This document shows, one piece after another, positions 6,968 through 13,357 of a stretch of 16,944 nucleotides of DNA (the first letter of the stretch is position 1; every line of letters starts with the position of its first letter). The notes beneath the pieces were generated by a model that saw only the letters and a program-made list of their open reading frames with translations, ran no database searches and was not told the origin of the DNA. The position numbers and the translations under genes were made by a program. The stretch is from Bradyrhizobium sp. (GTDB taxonomy: Bacteria > Pseudomonadota > Alphaproteobacteria > Rhizobiales > Xanthobacteraceae): NCBI GenBank assembly GCA_028290305.1, contig JAQGKC010000361.1, positions 1 to 16,944 on the forward strand, read 5' to 3'.

Positions 6968-7247
6968 CTAAGCACTCCAAATTTTCACTCTCATCGTGCG
7001 AGCAACCCGCGTGCCAGCGGCAAACACCATTAAAATCAGTGATTTAGGTAGGCAACCTAATGAACCAAGCCGCCCGCTGGGCAGAATTGAACCGGCAACA
7101 TATTCCTGCCTTGAGTTCGCAAGGTTGGAGGCTTTCGGTTTGTATCCCTGGGGTTCTAGCGTCGTGATATTCGGCGGCGGGGCTGACGAGCGTTTCGGCC
7201 GAAAAGGGGGGGGCAAGGACTCCAGCATGCGTGGTGGCAAATGAGCT
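6968..7247. other. Intergenic, leader of the Ser/Thr-rich gene, with two adjacent palindromes
   Basis: No gene supported. Two inverted repeats overlap at one base: AAATCA-G-TGATTT (7033-7045) and TAGGT-AGGCA-ACCTA (7045-7059). They lie 66-92 bp upstream of the minus-strand gene at 6967, a plausible operator position. Eight consecutive G (7206-7213) occur further on. Confidence 0.35.
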
Positions 7248-7263
7248 TAATGCAATTTCGTCG

Positions 7264-7297
7264 GTACTCGTTGGTTCGAGTCCAATTGGCCCGACCA
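7264..7297 (+). tRNA. Decayed tRNA 3' end, second att-like copy
   Basis: T arm GTTGG/CCAAT around TTCGAGT, acceptor strand TGGCCCG, discriminator A and CCA (7295-7297). GGTACTCGTTGG equals the upstream copy's GGTACTGCAGGTCGTTGG with six bases (GCAGGT) removed. No anticodon arm can be drawn before it. The downstream 60-70 bp also align with the flank of the tRNA-Pro half at 3826 (ACCAAAAA, ACCGTT, CCTTTACCTTTT, CGCG, ACGCGGTTC in the same order). It is therefore a diverged duplicate of that site. The amino-acid identity cannot be assigned from this piece alone. Confidence 0.5.
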
Positions 7298-7477
7298 AAA
7301 AATACCGTTTGAACCCTTTACCTTTTCTCCCGCGGTCCCGACGCCCACGGACGCGGTTCCCGATGTGCCGATTGAACAATCCCCGTTGGGAAACTGTCGG
7401 CATGCCCCTGCTTTTTGTTGCGCTCGTTCGAGGGTTGGGAAAAACTGCGCGCGGCAACGTAAGTGAGGACGCGTGCG

Positions 7478-7681
7478 ATGCGTAAGCAGGATGCGAGGTT
7501 TGACTACGATCGCTATCGAAAACTGTTAGCGGAAGCGGTCGACGAGAAGAAGAGGCTGGCACTTATCGATCTCCTGGTCGAGGAGCGGGCCAAGGACCAA
7601 TTGGAACTTCAGCAGGCCGCCGACCGGAACGCTATGACGGTTGCGACCATCGCCAAGGTTCTCGGCTCCTCCAGGAGCTGA
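7478..7681 (+). CDS. Small hypothetical protein
   Basis: A 67-residue soluble, mostly helical protein (MRKQDARFDYDRYRKLLAEA at the start, ending ATIAKVLGSSRS). GAGGA eight bases upstream favours the ATG at 7478 over the one at 7463, which would overlap that site. The sequence resembles a small family I associate with Bradyrhizobium (RKLLAEAVDE, RLALIDLLVEERAK). No function is known to me. It is highly charged with no Cys. The next gene is 116 bp downstream. Confidence 0.65.
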   Translation: MRKQDARFDYDRYRKLLAEAVDEKKRLALIDLLVEERAKDQLELQQAADRNAMTVATIAKVLGSSRS

Positions 7682-7797
7682 TTTGGCTGGAAAGCTGTGT
7701 GGCCGACAAAATCGAACTAGCTGGCAACGGAGGCTATCCGCAGGTATAGAGTTTGGGCTGAAACTGCTGATGACCTGCCGAACCGCGAGGGCAAGCA

Positions 7798-8088
7798 ATG
7801 AAGATTAGGCTTTTGGCTACTGCGATCCTATTGCTGTCGGTTTCGGCGCCGGCCATCGCGGCGGACATGTACGTCCGGCACCATCACCGGCACGCTGGCG
7901 CTGACGACATCTACCTGCATAATTTCGGCCCGCCCGATTTTTATCCGGGTACGTCGGTTCCGCCCGACCGTGTCGTGTATCCGGTGACCGGCCGGCCCTA
8001 TGGAATCTATGACGGGTTCAGCCGGTATTGCGGGCAGGCGACGGCAAACTACCGGGGCGAGGATGGCCAGCGTCATCCCTGCAACTAA
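7798..8088 (+). CDS. Secreted hypothetical protein
   Basis: A 96-residue protein with a clear Sec signal peptide: basic MKIR, hydrophobic LLATAILLLSVSAPA, and a cleavage-like AIAADM site near residue 21. The predicted mature part is about 75 residues, starts with a His-rich patch (RHHHRHAG) and is rich in Pro, Tyr and Gly (PPDFYPG, VVYPVTGRPYGIYDGF). Two Cys (C80 and C95) could form a disulfide in the periplasm. GAGGG seven bases before the ATG supports the start. The His patch might bind metal, which is a guess. No family recognised. Confidence 0.75.
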   Translation: MKIRLLATAILLLSVSAPAIAADMYVRHHHRHAGADDIYLHNFGPPDFYPGTSVPPDRVVYPVTGRPYGIYDGFSRYCGQATANYRGEDGQRHPCN

Positions 8089-8099
8089 GGGATGGTTCT

Positions 8100-8121
8100 A
8101 ACCGCTTCGTCGGCCGCGGTT
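8100..8121. terminator. Weak hairpin between convergent genes
   Basis: AACCGC (8100-8105) pairs with GCGGTT (8116-8121) around a 10-base loop, between the stops of convergent genes at 8088 and 8121. The following TTATTG is only a poor T tract on the plus strand. It is a possible weak terminator. Confidence 0.3.
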
Positions 8122-8306
8122 TATTGAGCAGGCGATTCAATGACGTTGCAGTTGGTACGGCCTGACATCAGGCAATCCTGCATTTTGCTGGCCGCGGTCA
8201 GCTCGTGAGCCAGCCACAGTCCCGCGACCAACAAGACAACCGCAATGGCTAGTCCTGCAATCGCGGGGCGCCGGCTTCCGCCTCCGCCTTGTTCAGGGTC
8301 ATCCAT
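8121..8306 (-). CDS. Small single-span membrane protein
   Basis: A 61-residue protein: a polar Gly-rich N-terminus (DDPEQGGGGSRRP), one transmembrane helix (about 15-34, AIAGLAIAVVLLVAGLWLAH) and a short polar tail with two Cys (C44, C53) that would face the periplasm if the N-terminus stays inside. The ribosome-binding site is weak. It follows the SagB-type gene on the same strand by 113 bp. It could be read from the TOMM transcript, but nothing in its sequence links it to that pathway; as a small membrane protein of unknown function it is at most a remote candidate for immunity. Confidence 0.6.
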   Translation of the reverse strand: MDDPEQGGGGSRRPAIAGLAIAVVLLVAGLWLAHELTAASKMQDCLMSGRTNCNVIESPAQ

Positions 8307-8419
8307 AGTGCACCGCGTGCCCGTTTGCTTCCATGCGCTTTAGTCCACATTCCAAAAAAATAGGATCAGGTGCGTCTGGCCGAGGACGTATCTGATTTTC
8401 TGTTCGGATCGTGCGGCCG

Positions 8420-9892
8420 TTAGTCGGGGGCGTCCGGTTTCCTGCCGCGACCGATCGCAAATTGACCGACCGGGCCCTCGACGTGGAATTCGATCCCCGT
8501 CATCTTCGCGAACAGATCGATGTTATTGGTCCCGATCGCGCATCCGCCCAGGCCCATGTCGGTCACCATCAGGTAGAGCGTCTGGATCAACACGCCGACA
8601 TCTTTCAGGATGAGTGAATACGCGATTGAACTGTACTTCCACGAAATCCGGTCGAAACGCGCAGCGATGGTAATCAGGATCTGAGGCGCGCCGGGGGCAT
8701 CCATGGCGAATTCGGCGGCAGCCAGCATCGCGTCGATCTCAGCCGTGCGCGCGGCGATCGGTACCAGCGCGTGTCGGTCGGCGTCGTAATGATAGAATCC
8801 GCGTGCGAGCCCTTCACAGTTGGCGACGGCCAGATAAAGCTCGAGCTCGTAGGCGCTTCCACCCGAAGGATATGGCCTGGTCGTATAGGCTACGAGAGGG
8901 CCGCCATTGCCAAGGTCGACCCTGCTTTTCCATTTCGCCTGGATACGCGCCGTGTCGTCGAGAAGTCGCGAAAGCTCGGCGAGCGTAATCGGCTGCCGGT
9001 CGTCGAAGTCGCGCGTCGAATGACGCTCACGCATCAGCGTCGCGAAAGGCGAGATTGTCTCCGACGGCGCGGCCTGGAATTTGCGCAGATCGATCTTTTT
9101 TCCGGGCCAGCGGGGTCGCACCGCCGGTGGCGGAGGTATCACGCCCGCATGTGGATAAAGTCCGCCCAGCGGGTTGGCCTGTCGGCCTTCGGTGCTGTGG
9201 GTGTGGAACAGAAGATCGTGAAAGTCCCAGAGAACGAGGTTGTCGTCGCCCTCGGCCGATCTGAGGCCATCGCCGCCGGCGGCGTCGACCTTGAAAAGGA
9301 TTTGGCAATCCACCAGCAGAGCGAGAAGCTCGGCCCCCGGAAAGCCTTCGTACAGCCGGAACTTCTTGAGTTGTTGCGGTGTAGACAGGTGCGCGATAGC
9401 GCTCGCGATCTTCGGATCGCAAATTCTGAACAGCGCGCCGGCGCGCGGCGATTCCAGCACCATCTCGTTGCCGCGCCGCCGCAAATACGCAAACCGCGAC
9501 AGCACGATCGCGTCGGCATCGCCTAGCTCCTGCGTTCGCGGCCAGTAGTCGGGAATCTGCGGTTCGATGACGACCTGGTCCTTGTCGTCACGCGAGTGCC
9601 CCAGGCGGTATTCCAAAAGGCCGCGCCGGGCCAATCGCCGGACCAGCAGATCGATTTCCTTGTCGACGGGACTGCCGTCGGAGGCAAATGAGCCGAGTGG
9701 CAGACCCGTGCGCAGCTCCTGTGCGCGCTCCACGGCGCCGGCGCTGAACTTTCCCAAGCCGACCGAATAGCCATCGAAGCAGGCGAATATATTTCCGTCC
9801 GCCTGCGCTTCGAGCGTGATGTGAGCGCTCAGCCGAGCGGAAATGGTTGGTGCCGCGGTCCGCCGCCCTCGCTTTTTTTTGGGAGCGCGCAA
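8420..9892 (-). CDS. SagB-type FMN dehydrogenase (TOMM azoline oxidase)
   Basis: A 490-residue SagB/ThcOx-type nitroreductase. In TOMM pathways this FMN enzyme oxidises thiazolines and oxazolines, made from Cys and Ser/Thr, to aromatic azoles. The C-terminal nitroreductase domain (about 280-482) shows RERHSTRDF (288-296), PSGGSAYELELYL (342-354), the WKYSS segment with adjacent K419-Y420, as in the Lys-Tyr motif of TOMM dehydrogenases, DVGVLIQTLYL (431-441) and LGGCAIG (448-454). The N-terminal 270 residues match the extra domain of long SagB forms. The start is TTG at 9892, 13 bases after the stop of the upstream gene, with GAGGG about ten bases before it. The frame stays open further upstream with no ATG, so this start is tentative. 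The N-terminus is Lys/Arg-rich. It is third in the cluster. Confidence 0.9.
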   Translation of the reverse strand: MRAPKKKRGRRTAAPTISARLSAHITLEAQADGNIFACFDGYSVGLGKFSAGAVERAQELRTGLPLGSFASDGSPVDKEIDLLVRRLARRGLLEYRLGHSRDDKDQVVIEPQIPDYWPRTQELGDADAIVLSRFAYLRRRGNEMVLESPRAGALFRICDPKIASAIAHLSTPQQLKKFRLYEGFPGAELLALLVDCQILFKVDAAGGDGLRSAEGDDNLVLWDFHDLLFHTHSTEGRQANPLGGLYPHAGVIPPPPAVRPRWPGKKIDLRKFQAAPSETISPFATLMRERHSTRDFDDRQPITLAELSRLLDDTARIQAKWKSRVDLGNGGPLVAYTTRPYPSGGSAYELELYLAVANCEGLARGFYHYDADRHALVPIAARTAEIDAMLAAAEFAMDAPGAPQILITIAARFDRISWKYSSIAYSLILKDVGVLIQTLYLMVTDMGLGGCAIGTNNIDLFAKMTGIEFHVEGPVGQFAIGRGRKPDAPD

Positions 9893-9905
9893 GCCGGCTT
9901 GACCC

Positions 9906-12278
9906 TCAGGTGTGGGGAAGGAACGGAGTGAGTTCGCTTTCCAGCGACGGCCGATCCCGCAATCCCAGTTTTACCGGAACATCGTAAAGCCGACCCGGCG
10001 CGAAGCGGCGATAGAAATGCCGCAGTCCCGGAACGATCACTCTGACGACCGGGACCTCGACGTCAGGCCGCGTCTGGTTGAGGACGAGGAAATCGAGGCC
10101 TGCGCGCCTCGCGAGATCGACGCAGGCGAGCACCTGGTCGCGTGTGTTGTCGAGCGGGCCGACCTCCGAGCCGGAGCCCGGCAGGACCATTGGATTGCCG
10201 CTCGGCGTCAGGAACGGATAGTCTTCGAGGCGTAATGGCGTGACGCCGTCGAGGCTGGGTTTTTCACCCGTTCCGCCTCCCATGAGGCCGATCGACATGA
10301 ATTGGTTCAGCTCCGTCAACGTGCGCAGCAAGGCAATGCGTTTGTCGAAGTGCGCGCCGGAACCGAACTCGATATTTTCCTGTCCGTTTTGCATCCAGTG
10401 CAATATGGCCACATAGGTTGGAACGCCGAGGTCGCTGGTAACGTCGAGCACCCATAGCTTGCGTCCGGTTTCGGCTAGCTGGCTATGCAGATCGCGAACG
10501 TAGGAGTCGTCGAACTGGCTAAGATCGACTTCCGCCCGTTGCGATCGGTTGTACCACCAGATCGCGTAGGCGTCCCGCTCCACCAATTCCAGGAATCCCT
10601 GGACGATAGCCTCCTCGAGCGTATTGCCGGCCGCGCAGCCGTTGGAGTCCGCCTGGAAGGCGGCAGGGCCGCTGTAGAAAAAATACAGAACGCTGGTCGG
10701 GATGTATTTGAAGCGTCCATCGCGCAGCGACCAGACGGGCGACCACTCGATCTTGGCCGAAGGATCGAACGGAGCGAGAGCGACGTGTGACTCGCCGGAG
10801 TCGTCGGCCGACGTCTCGTGAGGCCGGGATTGTGCGTCACTGAACAGCAGGATGTCGTTGGGAACGATCGCATCGCCCGGCGCAAAATCCGTAAACCGCC
10901 GCGTCACCCGGATCTCGTCGCCCTGAAAAATTCCCGAATAGCGCTCGATCGCCTCCATCAGCGCGCTGGCTTCAGCCTGCTCGGCAGTGCTGCCCTTGCC
11001 GAAGCTGCCGCCGCTCAATCCTTCCCTGAGCTCATTGACGCTCTGGGCCGGCGCCGAGAAATTGTGCGCCGCGTAGAAGTTGGTGTTCATAGGTAGATCG
11101 GCTTCGATCCGCTCGAGCCGCGTGAGCACACCGGTGAGAGGGCTCACATGCTTGCGGAAACGCGCCACCGTGGCCCGCGACGACACGGTCCGGTATCCTC
11201 CGCTGGTCATGACCAGCTTGGCGCCGGCGCTCAACTCGATCGGCACTGGCGCTCGGCGCGGATCCCGCAGCTTTTTGCTGCCGCAGGTCGGACATTGCGG
11301 GCGGCGCGCCACATAATGCTTCACGATATTCGAGCCCAACAAATCGTGACTGATGATGTGATCGTTCAGCTCGGTACGAAAGCCGGTGGCAATCGCTTTG
11401 GCAACTTCGAGGGCAGCAAACTGGATGGCGCTTTGTCCAAGCGGGTTGCGGGCGAGCGGTGAAACGGCGACAGCGCGCGCCGGTCCGCGGTCCAGAAATC
11501 CCTTGACCTCTCGATTCCGTATCATGCGATCGAACAGACATGTCCAGCAGGCGCTGTCGCCTGGGTTGAACACGGGCCCCACCAGGGGAAAAGCACCGGA
11601 GGGTTGCACGAGCAGCCAGGGCGCGTGGTCCGATACCCGCTGCTGGTTCAATTCGGCCAGCCGTCGTTCGAGATAGTCGTTCACCAGCGTGACCGTCAGG
11701 TCGGGGGTTCGCTTGACGACGCGAACGCCGAGCTCGCTCAGGGCGGCACCGAACTCGGCCGCACCCTGCACGTCGATCGATTCAACCCGCACACGACAGT
11801 TTCCGAGATTTTGCTCCGCGATACCGGGCGGCAGGCCGAGGCTCGCCCAATAGCCGGCCATGGCGTCGGCGGAAGAGGGCGATGCCGGGACGATATAGCG
11901 GCGTTCGATAAGACGCTTGAGGGCTTCCTCGACCTTGTCGGATGGAAAATTTCGGCCAAGTTCGTGAACGAGTTCCGGAAGGCTCTTTCCGCCTTTGCCA
12001 ATGGCCGAGGCGAGGGCACAATAAAGTTCGCCGTGAAGAAAGAACTTCCGGTCCTCGGAGTAGAGGCACACGACATCGGGCGGCAGCACATAGACGGTGA
12101 AATTCGGCGCGAACTGCGCAACGTCTTTGCTGACGTGCCGCGCAGAACCGGCCCCGCGATCGCCGGTCATGCCGTCAGTACGCGCACCTTGCCTGCCACT
12201 CGGCTTCGCTTTCGCAGGGCGTATTTTCCGACCGCTGGATTTGCTTCGTCCAGCCCGGGCGCTTGCATTTCTCGACAA
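9906..12278 (-). CDS. Fused leader-binding/E1-like and YcaO cyclodehydratase (TOMM C-D fusion)
   Basis: A 790-residue fused TOMM cyclodehydratase. It uses ATP to turn Cys or Ser/Thr side chains of the precursor into azoline rings. The N-terminal basic tail (1-36) precedes a leader-recognition (RRE-like) winged helix (about 52-132), a degenerate E1/ThiF-like region (about 160-325) and a zinc site formed by C244-C247 (CWTC) and C329-C332 (CPTC). The YcaO domain (about 395-785) shows FGKGSTAEQAEASALMEAIE (426-445), a Ser/Glu-rich ATP-Mg motif, then NGCAAGNTLEEAIVQGFLEL (546-565) and ERDAYAIWW (567-575). The end is TPFLPHT, not the PxPxP tail usual in azoline-forming YcaO proteins. The start may be TTG at 12278 or ATG at 12170 (residue 37); neither has a good ribosome-binding site. 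It is second in the cluster. Confidence 0.92.
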   Translation of the reverse strand: MSRNASARAGRSKSSGRKIRPAKAKPSGRQGARTDGMTGDRGAGSARHVSKDVAQFAPNFTVYVLPPDVVCLYSEDRKFFLHGELYCALASAIGKGGKSLPELVHELGRNFPSDKVEEALKRLIERRYIVPASPSSADAMAGYWASLGLPPGIAEQNLGNCRVRVESIDVQGAAEFGAALSELGVRVVKRTPDLTVTLVNDYLERRLAELNQQRVSDHAPWLLVQPSGAFPLVGPVFNPGDSACWTCLFDRMIRNREVKGFLDRGPARAVAVSPLARNPLGQSAIQFAALEVAKAIATGFRTELNDHIISHDLLGSNIVKHYVARRPQCPTCGSKKLRDPRRAPVPIELSAGAKLVMTSGGYRTVSSRATVARFRKHVSPLTGVLTRLERIEADLPMNTNFYAAHNFSAPAQSVNELREGLSGGSFGKGSTAEQAEASALMEAIERYSGIFQGDEIRVTRRFTDFAPGDAIVPNDILLFSDAQSRPHETSADDSGESHVALAPFDPSAKIEWSPVWSLRDGRFKYIPTSVLYFFYSGPAAFQADSNGCAAGNTLEEAIVQGFLELVERDAYAIWWYNRSQRAEVDLSQFDDSYVRDLHSQLAETGRKLWVLDVTSDLGVPTYVAILHWMQNGQENIEFGSGAHFDKRIALLRTLTELNQFMSIGLMGGGTGEKPSLDGVTPLRLEDYPFLTPSGNPMVLPGSGSEVGPLDNTRDQVLACVDLARRAGLDFLVLNQTRPDVEVPVVRVIVPGLRHFYRRFAPGRLYDVPVKLGLRDRPSLESELTPFLPHT

Positions 12279-12353
12279 GGTTGGAGACTCACTCGGCCGC
12301 CATGCACGGGTTCACTCCCGCGCACATGTGGCTACAATGCTGATGAAACGTGG

Positions 12354-12387
12354 ATTGGCCGGGTCGACTTCGTCGAACCCGGCCAAT
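12354..12387. promoter_or_regulatory. Strong intercistronic hairpin between precursor and YcaO gene
   Basis: ATTGGCCGGGTCGA (12354-12367) pairs with TCGAACCCGGCCAAT (12373-12387): fourteen pairs with one bulged base. There is no T tract on the minus strand after it. In the TOMM transcript it lies 37 bases after the precursor stop and 75 bases before the YcaO start. A stable hairpin here can protect the precursor message or partly stop transcription, giving more peptide than enzyme. The role is inferred. Confidence 0.6.
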
Positions 12388-12423
12388 AATGATTCAGCGT
12401 TTGTTAACCTAAGCGGAATTGGT

Positions 12424-12813
12424 TTAGCACAAGCGGCAGGCTCCCCAGGAAGCGCAGCAGCCGCCTCCGCAACCGCAGCCTCGGCAAGCCCTGCAACCAC
12501 CGCAACCTCGGCAGCCTCGGCAACCCCTGCAGCCGCCACAGCCACGCCAGGCTAATTGTACGCCGCTCCGAGCCGCTGCTGTGTTCTCCTTGTCGAAGAC
12601 GTAGAACGTCGCCAAGCTGACGTCGGCGATTTCCTCTTCACCTAAAGTGATTTCGTGGCCCAGGCCAAGCGTGGGCGTCTTCGCTTCATTTGTCGTAGGC
12701 ACGGCGGCCGCTGACGCGCCTCCCACCAGTGAAAAAGTTAGCCCGGCGGCCCCTAGCACCGGAACAGATTTCGACACACGTTGGCGCTTGGAAGCTTGTT
12801 TCACTCGTGGCAT
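12424..12813 (-). CDS. TOMM (azole-modified RiPP) precursor peptide, Gly-Cys repeat core
   Basis: A 129-residue precursor from the ATG at 12813, chosen because GGAGGAG ends six bases upstream; the earlier in-frame ATG lies inside that site. Residues 1-37 look like a Sec signal peptide: basic MPRVKQASKRQRVSK, then SVPVLGAAGLTFSLVGGASA with an AxA end. The rest of the leader (about 38-89) is acidic and Cys-free, with HEITLGEEEIADVSLATFYV (53-72) likely bound by the RRE. The core (90-129) has 13 Cys: C92 to C113 at every third residue, in RGC and GGC units, then C115, C119, C120, C126 and C129. There is one Ser (S122) and no Thr, so thiazoles would dominate. It is first in the cluster. Cleavage site, number of rings, activity and export are unknown. 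Confidence 0.88.
   Translation of the reverse strand: MPRVKQASKRQRVSKSVPVLGAAGLTFSLVGGASAAAVPTTNEAKTPTLGLGHEITLGEEEIADVSLATFYVFDKENTAAARSGVQLAWRGCGGCRGCRGCRGCGGCRACRGCGCGGGCCASWGACRLC
12427..12546 (-). repeat. Nine-base tandem repeats encoding the Cys core
   Basis: The core codons form repeated nine-base units (CGA-GGC-TGC, CGA-GGT-TGC, GGT-GGT-TGC, AGG-GGT-TGC) over residues 90-113. They are nearly identical, differing mostly at third positions and in CGA/AGG Arg codons. Such a tract can gain or lose units by slippage without a frameshift. Confidence 0.65.
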
Positions 12814-12991
12814 TGGTCGCTCCTCCATACCTTGCAAAAAACGGTTCGAGTCCAGCGACGTGACTCTACCCTCTGCAAATGCGCCGTGCAAGGCAGTCAC
12901 GCGCGCTGATCTCGTTCACGATCGCGTACATAACGTACGTCAGGCGCAGTTGTTTCCGGTGTTTTTTGGTTCATGTTCATGAACGCGCCAG
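12814..12991 (-). promoter_or_regulatory. Probable promoter and operator region of the TOMM cluster
   Basis: A possible -35 TTGCAC (12886-12891) and -10 TAGAGT (12863-12868) are 17 bases apart and would give a leader of about 45 bases. Upstream of them lie two inverted repeats: CGTAC-ATAAC-GTACG (12925-12939) and the palindrome GTTCATGAAC (12975-12984) with an extra half site GTTCAT at 12969-12974. No regulator gene is adjacent. The promoter match is only moderate. Confidence 0.35.
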
Positions 12992-13357
12992 CGCGATCTA
13001 TCCCACCGCACTATCCATGATCCGTTCATCTTTCGACAAACTCAGCGCGTGCAAGCCAGAAGCGGCCACTGGCTTGATGCGTCTCGTCACCTGCCTGTGA
13101 AACACTTCGCAATGCATCAAAGGCTACCATCAATGGTCCACATGCCGGCCCTTCGCCTCGACCGAGACCGATGCTTTCGTTGCGCCTTGCTCTCGGTGGA
13201 ACGGAGGGCGTCGCGCCGTCCTTGCATTCGACCCGACCCGCCGTTATTCAGGCGGCTTAGCCTTTCCATGACGCGCCGGAAAAGAAGCCAGTCGGCTTAA
13301 TCAAGTCGGCTCAATGTGGCGCCGTGACTGTTTGCAGGCGCTAACGGAGAAACCGAC
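12992..13357. other. Intergenic between TOMM promoter and VOC gene
   Basis: No gene supported. The plus-strand reading frames here are Arg/His/Cys-rich and lack ribosome-binding sites. Bases 13290-13303 and 13304-13317 form a 14-bp tandem repeat (AGTCGGCT core, three mismatches) about 40-65 bp before the next gene. Confidence 0.4.

Noticed and set aside
7044..7562. Minus-strand 172-residue frame with GPIGLEPTS
   Set aside because: Same artefact: it reads through the decayed tRNA end at 7264-7297 in antisense, and has no ribosome-binding site or protein-like composition.
8771..9526. A 251-residue plus-strand frame over the SagB-type gene
   Set aside because: GC-rich antisense shadow. The minus frame carries all nitroreductase motifs.
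12097..12555. Plus-strand Ala/Ser/Thr-rich frame over the Cys core
   Set aside because: The Ala-Ser-Ala-Thr repeat is the antisense reading of the Gly-Cys codon repeats. The minus frame has a strong ribosome-binding site and matching enzyme genes.
12840..12862. tRNA-like GGTTCGAGTCC upstream of the precursor
   Set aside because: The flanking bases do not pair into a T stem and no acceptor end or CCA follows, so it is a chance match.
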